Positions 40,790 to 48,604 of a stretch of 64,000 nucleotides of DNA are shown piece after piece (the first letter of the stretch is position 1; each line of letters begins with the position of its first letter). Source of the stretch: Pseudoroseomonas aestuarii. GTDB lineage: Bacteria > Pseudomonadota > Alphaproteobacteria > Acetobacterales > Acetobacteraceae. The notes below the pieces were generated by a model. That model was not told the DNA's origin. It did no database searches and saw nothing but the letters and a program-made list of their open reading frames with translations. The translations under genes and the position numbers were made by a program. The DNA lies in contig NZ_JBHSCH010000014.1 in NCBI RefSeq assembly GCF_042651065.1, forward strand, positions 1-64,000, in the 5' to 3' direction.

Positions 40790-41776
40790 TCAGTCCAGCC
40801 GCGCGCCGGAGACGCGGACCACTTCCTTCCACTTGGCGTTCTCCTGCTGGATGAAGGCGCTGAACGCCTCCGGCCCGAGCGGCCGCGGCTCGCTGCCGAT
40901 GTCGCGCAGCCGGGTCAGCACCGCCGGCTCCTTCAGGATCTCCGCCACATGGCCGGAGATGCGCTCCAGGATCGGGCGCGGCGTGCGGGCCGGCGCCTGC
41001 AGGCCGAACCAGGCCTCGGCCTCGAAGCCCTCCACGCCAAGCTCGGCCACCGTCGGCACGTCCGGCAGGGCGAACCAGCGCGCCTTGCTCGTCACCGCGA
41101 GCGCCCGCAGCCGGCCCTCGTTGATGTGCGGCAGGTAGGGGGGCAGGTTGTCGATCGCCATGTCGATGCGCCCGGCCAGCAGGTCCGGGATCACCGTGGC
41201 GCTGCCGCGGTAGGGCACGTGGATGATGTCGGTGCCGGTGCGGCTCTTGAGCAGCTCGCCGCACATGTGGCCGGAGGTGCCGTTGCCCGGCGTGCCGTAG
41301 GTCAGGGTGCCCTTCTGCGCCTTCGCCTTCTCCAGCAGGTCCTTGAACGTCTTGAGCGGGCTGTCGGCCGGCACGGTGACGACGTTGGCCAGCGAGTTCA
41401 CCAGCGCCAGCTCGGTCAGCGCCGAGACCTGGTAGGGCATGTTGGAGTAGAGGAACTGGTTGATGCTGGCGGTGCCGATGGTGCACATCAGCAGGGTGTG
41501 GCCGTCCGGGTCGGCCTTGGCCACCATGTCGGAGCCCAGCATGCCGCCGGCGCCCGGGCGGTTGTCCACCACCACCGGCTGGCCCAGCATGGCCGAGAGG
41601 CGCTCCGCCACCACGCGCGCCGTCACATCCGTGGCGCCGCCGCCGGGGAAGGGCACCACCAGCCGGACCGCGCGGTTGGGGAAGGTGGTCTGGGCACGCA
41701 GCAGGCCGGGCCTGGCGAGCAGGGGAGCGGCGAGCAGGCCGGAACCGGCCAGGACGAGGCGGCGAGACAGCGTCAT
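40790..41776 (-). CDS. Tripartite tricarboxylate transporter receptor (Bug family)
   Basis: The 328-residue periplasmic protein has a twin-arginine-like signal (LSRRLVLAGSGLLAAPLLA, cleavage after LLRAQ near residue 29). The Bug signature is VRLVVPFPGGGATDVTARVVAERLSAMLGQPVVVDNRPG, with DIIHVPYRGSATVIPDLLAGR further on. It is followed on its upstream side by another Bug gene on the same strand with a 186-base gap, indicating tandem duplication and divergence. Membrane subunits TctA/TctB are absent nearby. Confidence 0.93.
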   Translation of the reverse strand: MTLSRRLVLAGSGLLAAPLLARPGLLRAQTTFPNRAVRLVVPFPGGGATDVTARVVAERLSAMLGQPVVVDNRPGAGGMLGSDMVAKADPDGHTLLMCTIGTASINQFLYSNMPYQVSALTELALVNSLANVVTVPADSPLKTFKDLLEKAKAQKGTLTYGTPGNGTSGHMCGELLKSRTGTDIIHVPYRGSATVIPDLLAGRIDMAIDNLPPYLPHINEGRLRALAVTSKARWFALPDVPTVAELGVEGFEAEAWFGLQAPARTPRPILERISGHVAEILKEPAVLTRLRDIGSEPRPLGPEAFSAFIQQENAKWKEVVRVSGARLD

Positions 41777-41962
41777 TGCGCATCCTTCGAGAACGTTTGC
41801 AGGCCCAGCTAGACCAGCGGGGGCGGCGTTGCAACCCGCAGGGGGGCCGCCGGTTGCCGGAACCGGGGCCGGCCGGAGCCTCCCCGGCCCGCCCCGGTTC
41901 ATGCCAGATCCCGCGCAGAGGAGCCCGCGCCCGGATGGCGCCGCGCTCCGCGGGGTTCGGGA

Positions 41963-42982
41963 TCAGTCCACCTTGGCGCCGGAGCGGCGCACCACCTCGG
42001 CCCATTTCTTCACCTCGGTGGCGACGAAGGCCTCGTAGGCCTCGGGGCTGGTGCCGCCGCCGGGGATCAGGTCGGGCTTCATGCCGCCGAGATCGGCGAG
42101 CTTGGCCCAGGTCTCCGGCTCGCCCACCACCGCGTTGATCTCGGCGCCGAGCTTCTGGACGATGGGCTTCGGCGTGCGCGCCGGCGCCTGCACGCCGAAC
42201 CAGCCGGTGGCCTCCACGCCGGGGTAGCCGGCCTCGGCGGTGGTCGGCACGTCGGGCAGGGCGGCGCTGCGGGTGGCGGTGGTGACGGCGAGCGCGCGCA
42301 GCCGCCCGTCGCGGATATGGCCGATGGCGGAGGGCAAATTGTCCACACCCACCTCGATGCGGCCGGCCATGATCTCGGCCAGCATGGGGCCCGCGCCGCG
42401 GAAGGGCACATGCGTCATCTGGATGCCGGCCTCCAGCTTCAGCAGCTCGCCCGTCATGTGCAGCGAGGTGCCGGCGCCGGAGGAGCCGTGGTTGAGCTGG
42501 CCGGGCTTCGACTTCGCCAGCGCCACCAGCTCGGCCAGCGTCTTCACCGGCAGGTTGTTGGTGACGAAGATGACGTTGGGCACGCGGATCAGCAGCCCGA
42601 CATTGGCGAGGTCGGACGGCTTGTAGGGGATCTGCCCCTCGTACAGCGCGTAGTTGATGGCGCCGGAGGAGACGGTCTGCATCAGGATGGTGTAGCCGTC
42701 CGGATCCGCCTTGGCGACGACGTCGGAGCCGATGTTGCCGCCGGCGCCGGCGCGGTTCTCCACCGGGAAGGGCTGGCCGAGGCGCTGCTGCAGCCGCGCC
42801 GCCAGGATGCGCGCCGCGATGTCCGTGGTGCCGGCGGGGACGAAGGGCACGATCAGCCGCACCGGTCGGTTCGGCCAGTTCCCGGCATCCTGCGCGGCGG
42901 CGTGGCGGGGCAGGGCGGCGAGCGGCAGGCTGGCGGCGCCCAGGGCGGTGCCCAGCAGGGCGCGGCGGTGCATGTGCGGCAT
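41963..42982 (-). CDS. Tripartite tricarboxylate transporter receptor (Bug family)
   Basis: This 339-residue receptor has a signal peptide (HRRALLGTALGAASLPLAA, cleavage near residue 31) and the signature VRLIVPFVPAGTTDIAARILAARLQQRLGQPFPVENRAG. THVPFRGAGPMLAEIMAGRIEVGVDNLPS follows, resembling its neighbour's DNLPP segment, so the two probably share ancestry and possibly ligand type. A GAGGAG site six bases before the first ATG (42980-42982) supports this start over the internal ATG three codons later. The peptide-type receptor gene starts further upstream on the same strand. Confidence 0.93.
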   Translation of the reverse strand: MPHMHRRALLGTALGAASLPLAALPRHAAAQDAGNWPNRPVRLIVPFVPAGTTDIAARILAARLQQRLGQPFPVENRAGAGGNIGSDVVAKADPDGYTILMQTVSSGAINYALYEGQIPYKPSDLANVGLLIRVPNVIFVTNNLPVKTLAELVALAKSKPGQLNHGSSGAGTSLHMTGELLKLEAGIQMTHVPFRGAGPMLAEIMAGRIEVGVDNLPSAIGHIRDGRLRALAVTTATRSAALPDVPTTAEAGYPGVEATGWFGVQAPARTPKPIVQKLGAEINAVVGEPETWAKLADLGGMKPDLIPGGGTSPEAYEAFVATEVKKWAEVVRRSGAKVD

Positions 42983-43099
42983 GATCGTCTCCTCGCGGTG
43001 GCCGGCATCCGGTGCGCCGGCCTTGTCCGCCCTCGTTCATGTCGCATTCCGATCGGCCGGGGCAAGCCCTTGCGGCGCAGCCCCGGCCCGTTTGCGCGC

Positions 43100-44701
43100 T
43101 CAGCGCGCGGCGCGCACCTCGGTGGCCAGGGTCTGCTCGTCCACGCGCGGCACGTAGGTGAGGCCGCGGCGCAGGCCCCACACGCTCTTCTGCGTGTGCA
43201 GCGGGATCAGCGCCACGTCCTCCATGGCCAGCGTCATCGCCTGGCGGTGCAGCCGCTCGCGCGCGCCCTCGTCGAGCGTGGCGAGGCCCTCGGCCGTCAG
43301 CCGGTCCATCTCCGGGTTGCTGTAGCGGCCGTAGTTGGACAGGCCGAGCCCGCTCTCCGGCGTGCGGGTGCCGAGGATGGCGCGCAGCGAGGTGGAGGGC
43401 TCGCCCAGGCTGTTGCTCCAGCCGAGCAGGTAGGCCGAGGCCTCGGAGCGGTTCAGCCGGCCGATCAGCGTGGCCAGGGGCTGCGCGTCCACCTGCGTCT
43501 TCACGCCGATGCGCGTCCACATCTGCGCCACCACCTGCAGGATTTGCGCGTCGTTCACGTAGCGGTCGTTCGGGCCGCGCAGGGTGACGCTGAAGCCCTT
43601 CGGGTAGCCGGCCTCGGCCAGCAGGGTGCGGGCGCGGTTCACGTCATAGGCCGGCACGGGGATGGCGGGCTCGTGGCCGAAGGCGCCCGGCGGCATGAAC
43701 TGCCCGGCCGGCACGGCGGCCCCCTCCATCACCCGCTGCACGATGGCGGGGCGGTTGATGGCGATGGAGAGCGCCTCGCGCACGCGCCTGTCCTGCAGCG
43801 GGTTGCGCTCCAGCTTCTCGCCCTCCGGCCCGGTGATGTCGGGCGAGACGGCGCGGAACACGTCGAGGCCGAGGAAGATCAGCCGCAGGCTGGTGCCCTC
43901 CACCACCGAGACGCGGTTGTCGGCGCGCAGCTTGGCGATGTCGGGCGTCGGCACGTTGTCGATCATCGCCACGTCGCCCGAGAGCAGGGCGGCGACGCGC
44001 GGGCCGGAATTGGTGATGATGCGGTAGTCCACCTTCTCCCACTCGGGCCTGGCGCCCCAGTAGGCGTCGTTGCGCACCATCTCCACCCGGTCGTTCGGCG
44101 CGTAGCGGACGAAGCGGAACGGCCCGGTGCCCACCGCCACATCGGCGCTGTTGAAGGCGGCGGAGGCGACGCCCTCGCCCAGGCTGCGCGGGATGATGAA
44201 GATCTGCGACAGGTCGTTCGGCAGCAGCGGGTAGGGCTTGGCGGTCTTCAGCCGGACGGTGCGGTCATCCACCACCTCCACGCCGGTGATGGCGCGGGTG
44301 TAGACGGCGAAGGAACTCGGGCTCTGCACCGTCGGCACGCGCCGGATGGAGAAGGCCACGTCCTCGGCGGTGAGGGGCGCGCCGTTGTGGAACTTCACCC
44401 CCGGCCGCAGCGTGAACTCCCAGGTGGTGTCGTCCACCAGCTTCCAGGATTCCGCCAGGCTGGGGCGGATGCGGGCGTTCTCGTCGCGCTGCGTCAGCGC
44501 CTCGAACATGTGCGCCGAGAGCATGATGCTCGGCGTCAGCGTGTAGTAGTGCGGGTCGATGCTGGCCGGCGGCGCGGAGACGCCCATGCTCAGCGTCTGC
44601 GCGCCGGCCGGGGCGAGGGCGGCGGCGCCGAGCAGCGCGGTGGCGCCCATCAGGACGGCCTTGGGCAGGGTGGCGCGGATGGCGTGGAAAAGGCGGTTCA
44701 T
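43100..44701 (-). CDS. Dipeptide-type ABC substrate-binding protein (SBP_bac_5)
   Basis: The 533-residue receptor has a Sec signal (cleavage after APAGAQ near residue 35). It carries the family patterns SIDPHYYTLTPSIMLSAHMFEAL, SWKLVDDTTWEFTLRPGVKFHNG and VGTGPFRFVRY. It is paralogous to the receptor at 21365-22978. Its start overlaps the stop of the M20 amidohydrolase gene by four bases (ATGA), so receptor and hydrolase are translationally coupled. A sensible inference is that the imported peptide or N-acyl amino acid is hydrolysed by that enzyme. Permease and ATPase genes are missing here. Confidence 0.93.
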   Translation of the reverse strand: MNRLFHAIRATLPKAVLMGATALLGAAALAPAGAQTLSMGVSAPPASIDPHYYTLTPSIMLSAHMFEALTQRDENARIRPSLAESWKLVDDTTWEFTLRPGVKFHNGAPLTAEDVAFSIRRVPTVQSPSSFAVYTRAITGVEVVDDRTVRLKTAKPYPLLPNDLSQIFIIPRSLGEGVASAAFNSADVAVGTGPFRFVRYAPNDRVEMVRNDAYWGARPEWEKVDYRIITNSGPRVAALLSGDVAMIDNVPTPDIAKLRADNRVSVVEGTSLRLIFLGLDVFRAVSPDITGPEGEKLERNPLQDRRVREALSIAINRPAIVQRVMEGAAVPAGQFMPPGAFGHEPAIPVPAYDVNRARTLLAEAGYPKGFSVTLRGPNDRYVNDAQILQVVAQMWTRIGVKTQVDAQPLATLIGRLNRSEASAYLLGWSNSLGEPSTSLRAILGTRTPESGLGLSNYGRYSNPEMDRLTAEGLATLDEGARERLHRQAMTLAMEDVALIPLHTQKSVWGLRRGLTYVPRVDEQTLATEVRAAR

Positions 44702-45915
44702 GCGCGGTTCTCCTCGGCGCCGCCGAGCTCCTGCTGCACCAGGCTCGCCCAGTAGGCGGCGCCAAGCGCCAGGATGTCGTCGTTAAAGTCGTATTGCGGC
44801 GTGTGGACGTTGTGGAAACTGCCATCGGCGTTGACGCCGTTGCCGATGCGCATGAACACGCCCGGCTTCTCCTGCAGCATGAAGGCGAAGTCCTCGCCCC
44901 CCGTGCTCATCGGGAACTCGCCGACCTGCGCCTCGCCCACCAGCGCCGCGGCGGCGGCATTGGCCACCGGCACCTTCTCCGGCGTGTTGACGGTGGGCGG
45001 GCAGAGCGCCTCGTAGGTGAACTCGGCGGTGCAGCCATGGGCGGCGGCGAGCGTCTCGGCCAGCGCCTGGAGGCGGGCCTTGATGACGGCCTGCGCCTCG
45101 GGGCGGAAGTAGCGCGCCGTGCCGCGCACCGTCACCTTGGCCGGCATCACGTTGGGCGAGCCGAAGGTGCCGCCATTGACGTGGCCGACGGAGAGCGCGG
45201 CGCTCTCGGTGGGCTTGAGGTTGCGCGGCAGGATGGTGTGCACGGCGAGCAGGAAGTGGCCGAGCACCACTGTCACGTCGGTGGCCAGGTGCGGCGCGGC
45301 GCCGCCATGCCCGCCCGTGCCCTGGAAGGTGACGCCCCAGAAATCGGCCCCCGCCAGGATCGGGCCCGGGCGCGTCGCGAACTGGCCGACCGGCATGCCC
45401 GGCGTGTTGTGCATGCCATAGACGGCATCGACCGGGAAGCGCTCGAACAGCCCGTCGCGGATCATCGCGGGGGCGCCGGTGCCGGCCTCCTCGGCGGGCT
45501 GAAAGATGAAGTGCACGGTGCCGGCGAAGTCCGGCTTGCCGGCGAGATACTTCGCCGCACCGAGCAGCATGGTGGTGTGGCCGTCATGGCCGCAGGCATG
45601 CATCTTGCCGGGAACGGTGGAGGCATGGGCGAAGCTGTTCTCCTCCTGGATGAACAGCGCGTCCATGTCGGCGCGCAGGCCGATGGCGCGGGGCTGGTTG
45701 CTGCCGGCCGCGCGGCTGCCGCGCAGCGTGCCGACAACGCCCGTGCCGCCGATCCCCTCGGTGACCTCGATGCCCCATTCGCGCAGCTTGGCGGCCACCA
45801 GGGCGGCGGTGCGGTGCTCCTCGAAGCGGGTCTCCGGGTGGCGGTGGATGTCGCGGCGGATCTCGGTCAGTTCCGGCTCGTAGGCCTTGATGTCGTTCAG
45901 GACGTCCTGCCGCAT
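44698..45915 (-). CDS. M20 family amidohydrolase (hippurate hydrolase / N-acyl-amino-acid type)
   Basis: The 405-residue protein has the M20D pattern: EIRRDIHRHPETRFEE at the start, GLRADMDAL, the metal motif MHACGHDGHT, FQPAEEAGTGA, MHNTPGMPVG and SMSTGGEDFAFM-like MSTGGEDFAFML near the end. These enzymes hydrolyse N-acyl or aryl amides of amino acids, or small peptides. It has no export signal and should act in the cytoplasm on material brought in by the coupled peptide-type receptor. The ATG at 45913-45915 fits the family N terminus. Confidence 0.92.
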   Translation of the reverse strand: MRQDVLNDIKAYEPELTEIRRDIHRHPETRFEEHRTAALVAAKLREWGIEVTEGIGGTGVVGTLRGSRAAGSNQPRAIGLRADMDALFIQEENSFAHASTVPGKMHACGHDGHTTMLLGAAKYLAGKPDFAGTVHFIFQPAEEAGTGAPAMIRDGLFERFPVDAVYGMHNTPGMPVGQFATRPGPILAGADFWGVTFQGTGGHGGAAPHLATDVTVVLGHFLLAVHTILPRNLKPTESAALSVGHVNGGTFGSPNVMPAKVTVRGTARYFRPEAQAVIKARLQALAETLAAAHGCTAEFTYEALCPPTVNTPEKVPVANAAAAALVGEAQVGEFPMSTGGEDFAFMLQEKPGVFMRIGNGVNADGSFHNVHTPQYDFNDDILALGAAYWASLVQQELGGAEENRA

Positions 45916-46086
45916 CGGTTCGCTCCCTCCCTGGGGTCTGTGCGCGTGGGCTGCGTGTGGGGGCAGGCAAACTGCGGCCCGGCCCGGCGGCGGTCAACCA
46001 CCGGCAGGCGGGGGGCGGGCATTCTGTGGACGATTGTCCAGCATGATGGAAGAATGGTTTCCCTCCCCAACCGGATGCGCCCGACC

Positions 46087-46590
46087 ATGCCCGAGATCCG
46101 CCCCGAGATACGCGACGCCACCGAGGCCGACCTGCCCGCCATCCTGGCCATCCTGAACCAGGCCATCCGCGAGACCACCGCCATCTGGCACACCGCCGAG
46201 GCGACGCCGGAGGCGCGGCTGGCCTGGCTGCGGGAGCGGCAGGGGCGTGGCCTGCCGGTGCTGGTGGCGGTCGATGGCGGGGTGGTGCGCGGCTTCGCCA
46301 GCTATGGCGATTTCCGCCCCTTCGCCGGCTACGCGGCCACGGTGGAGCACTCGGTCTATGTAGACCCGGCGGCGCAGGGGAAGGGGATCGGCCGCGCGCT
46401 GCTGGAGGCGCTGGTGGCGCACGCCCAAGGAGCGGGGCTGCATGTGATGGTGGGCGCCATCGAGGCCGGCAACGCCGCCTCCGTCGCCCTGCACCGCAAG
46501 GCGGGGTTCGAGGAGGCGGGGGTGCTGCGCGAGGTCGGCCGCAAGTTCGACCGCTGGCTCGACCTGCTGTTCATGACACGGCGGCTGTAG
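46087..46590 (+). CDS. GNAT N-acetyltransferase (phosphinothricin acetyltransferase-like)
   Basis: The 167-residue protein starts IRDATEADLPAILAILNQAI and has the acetyl-CoA loop HSVYVDPAAQGKGIGRALLEAL. The PAT-specific segments IEAGNAASVALHRKAGFEEAGVLREVGRKFDRW and LDLLFMTR follow. Such enzymes N-acetylate phosphinothricin, methionine sulfoximine or related amino acids, though physiological substrates vary. ATG 46087 gives a typical N terminus; upstream in-frame ATGs at 46075 and 46054 are possible alternatives. It diverges from the amidohydrolase gene. Confidence 0.9.
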   Translation: MPEIRPEIRDATEADLPAILAILNQAIRETTAIWHTAEATPEARLAWLRERQGRGLPVLVAVDGGVVRGFASYGDFRPFAGYAATVEHSVYVDPAAQGKGIGRALLEALVAHAQGAGLHVMVGAIEAGNAASVALHRKAGFEEAGVLREVGRKFDRWLDLLFMTRRL

Positions 46591-46619
46591 GCCCGCCGCG
46601 CGGTCTTTCAGCCCGCCGA

Positions 46620-47492
46620 TCAGCCCGCTGGGCGGATGGCGGCCTCGGCCTGCCGGCCGAGATGCTCGGCCAGCCCCTCGGGCAGCTTCAGCCGGTGCGC
46701 CAGCGCCGCCAGGTAGGCGCGCTCGGCCGGCTCGTCCGGGTCCATGGCGAGGCAGGAGACGAGGTAGATCTCCGCCGCCTGCTCCGGCGTGCGCGCCGCG
46801 GCGGCCACCTCGCTGACGCCGATGGGGGCGTCGAGCGTGTCGAACACGAAGGCCTTGGCCTCGGCGTCCAGCCCGGCCTTCTCCACCTGCTCGAAGATGC
46901 GCGCGCGCTCCCCGGCATCGATATGGCCATCGGCGCGGGCGGCGCCGATCATGGCGCGGATCAGCGACAGCTCGAAGGCCTCGCCCCCCGCCGCCGGCGC
47001 CGCGCCGGGCAGGAAGCGCGGCTCCACCGCCTCGACGTCGCGCGCCGTCACGGTGGGGGCGGCCTGCGGCGCCTGCCCGGCCTGCCAGTTCTGCCAGGCG
47101 CGGTGCGCCAGGGCGCCGAGCACCGCGGCGCCGCCATGGCTCAGCAGCCCGCCGCCGCCGCCGCGCTTGCCGGATTTCTTGCCGAGCATGGTGCCGAGCA
47201 GCCCGCCGGCTGCGGTGATGCCCGCCAGCCCGCCCAGGCTGCCACCCAGCCCGCTGCCACCCAGCCCGCTGCCGCCCGATGCCCCGCCGCGGCCGAGGAT
47301 CTGCTGCGCGGCCTGCGCCAGCCCGCCGGCCAGCCCGCCGCCGCCGGAGGCATTGCCGGCGGGGGGCGGCGCGCCCCAGGGCGAGGTACCTGAGGGCGAG
47401 GCACCCGAGGGGGAGCCGGGAGGGCGCTGGCCCTGCTGGCCGGACAGGCCGGCACCCAGGAAGCGGTCGAGGAGAGCCTTGGCGTCGATCAT
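46620..47492 (-). CDS. DUF533 (YebE-like, TerB-fold) inner membrane-associated protein
   Basis: The 290-residue protein begins MIDAKALLDRFLG, the normal start of DUF533 proteins. A Pro/Ser/Gly-rich linker with tandem repeats follows, then a glycine-rich hydrophobic stretch (LAGITAAGGLLGTML, a possible membrane helix at about 93-108). The C-terminal TerB-like helical domain (about 165-285) has AMIGAARADGHIDAGERARIFEQ, a pattern shared with tellurite-resistance TerB. Its function is unknown. An ATG three codons upstream (47499-47501) is also possible. The gene faces away from DUF2189. Confidence 0.85.
   Translation of the reverse strand: MIDAKALLDRFLGAGLSGQQGQRPPGSPSGASPSGTSPWGAPPPAGNASGGGGLAGGLAQAAQQILGRGGASGGSGLGGSGLGGSLGGLAGITAAGGLLGTMLGKKSGKRGGGGGLLSHGGAAVLGALAHRAWQNWQAGQAPQAAPTVTARDVEAVEPRFLPGAAPAAGGEAFELSLIRAMIGAARADGHIDAGERARIFEQVEKAGLDAEAKAFVFDTLDAPIGVSEVAAAARTPEQAAEIYLVSCLAMDPDEPAERAYLAALAHRLKLPEGLAEHLGRQAEAAIRPAG
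47239..47278. repeat. 15-bp tandem repeat within the DUF533 gene
   Basis: CTGCCACCCAGCCCG occurs twice in a row (47239-47253, 47254-47268) with a partial third unit. It encodes GGSGL-type glycine repeats. A second 15-bp near-repeat (AGGGCGAGG type) lies at about 47379-47412 in the same gene. Confidence 0.8.
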
Positions 47493-47566
47493 GCCCTGCA
47501 TGTCGGGATGCGCCGGGGCGCGCGCAAGATGACGCGCCGTTCATGTGCCGCCGGGAGGGCGCGCCC

Positions 47567-48370
47567 TCAGTCAGCCGGGCCCGGCGGCAGGTCGGGGTAG
47601 ATGTCGCGGTAGGCGTGCCAGGTGGCGTGGCCGATCAGCGGCAGGGCGACGACGAGGCCGAGGAAGAAGGGCACCAGCGCCAGCCCGATGAACAGCACGA
47701 TCAGCCCGGCCCACAGCGCCATGGCGCGCCAGTTCTCCATCACCCCCCGCCAGGAGGCGATGACGGCCTCGATGGCGGAGATGTCGCGCGCCACCAGCAT
47801 CGGCACGGAGAGGGCGGAGATGCCGAAGGCCAGCGCCGCCAGCAGGAAGCCCATCCCCGTGCCGGCGATGAGGAAGGGCAGCAGCCGCTCGGAGCCGAGC
47901 AGCGCCAGCGGCAGCCGCTCCAGCGAGGGGGAGAAGCCGGTGCCGAAGCAGAGGGCGAAGAGCAGCCCCGCCAGCCGCACCCAGAACAGGTGCAGCAGCA
48001 GCAGCACGCCGCCCATCATCGCCAGCTGCCCGCCATTGCGGCGGAAGCCGTCCAGCGCCTGCGGCCAGCCGCTGCCGAGCCCCACGGCGCGGCGGCGGGA
48101 GACCTCGTAGAGCCCGGCGGCCAGCAGCGGCGCCACCAGGAAGAAGCCGGCGGTGGCGGGCAGGATGGCCCAAAGCGTGTGCGTCCGCTGCGCCAGCAGG
48201 GCCAGCGCCCAGCCGGCCAGGGTGAGCGCCGCGCCGTAGGAGAGGCCGAGCAGCGGCGCCGCCCAGAGGTCGTTCCAGCCCGCGGCCAGCCAAGCCCAGG
48301 GGCGGTCGTGCGGCACGGCGCGCGGCGCCGGGATGGCCTGCGGCGTGGCGATGGCGTGCGTCTGCGGCAT
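47567..48370 (-). CDS. DUF2189 integral membrane protein
   Basis: This 267-residue protein has six hydrophobic segments between residues about 30 and 250. It carries GWNDLWAAPLLGLSYGAALTLAG, the ARDISAIEAVIASWRGVMENWRAMALWAGLIV region and a C-terminal HATWHAYRD, as in the DUF2189 family. In alphaproteobacteria this family is often encoded next to cytochrome oxidase genes, and here it diverges from the cbb3 operon across 234 bases that contain the FNR-type box. A role in oxidase assembly or its membrane environment is possible but unproven. Confidence 0.87.
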   Translation of the reverse strand: MPQTHAIATPQAIPAPRAVPHDRPWAWLAAGWNDLWAAPLLGLSYGAALTLAGWALALLAQRTHTLWAILPATAGFFLVAPLLAAGLYEVSRRRAVGLGSGWPQALDGFRRNGGQLAMMGGVLLLLHLFWVRLAGLLFALCFGTGFSPSLERLPLALLGSERLLPFLIAGTGMGFLLAALAFGISALSVPMLVARDISAIEAVIASWRGVMENWRAMALWAGLIVLFIGLALVPFFLGLVVALPLIGHATWHAYRDIYPDLPPGPAD

Positions 48371-48478
48371 CGGCGGGGTCCCTGTGCTGCGAATGGTGTG
48401 CTGCGAATGGTGTGCTGCGGGTGGGGTGCTGGGGGCGGTGTTGCGGCGGCACCATAGCGGCGGATGCGGCGCGCGGGG

Positions 48479-48492
48479 TTGATGCGGATCAA
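48479..48492. promoter_or_regulatory. FNR/FixK-type binding box upstream of ccoN
   Basis: TTGATGCGGATCAA matches the FNR/FixK consensus TTGAT-N4-ATCAA perfectly. Its centre is about 119 bases upstream of the ccoN ATG. If it activates from the usual -41.5 position, transcription would start near 48527. The site also lies in the divergent promoter region of the DUF2189 gene. Oxygen-limited induction of cbb3 oxidase by FNR-family regulators is well established. Confidence 0.85.
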
Positions 48493-48604
48493 GGACGCGC
48501 GAGCGGCGGGGGCGCTACCTGCCGCCTGATCCCGCGCGGGCCCCGGAGGCCGGCGCGGCCGCACCGGGGGCGGCCTCCCCCGCAGACGACCGGAGATTTC
48601 AGCC

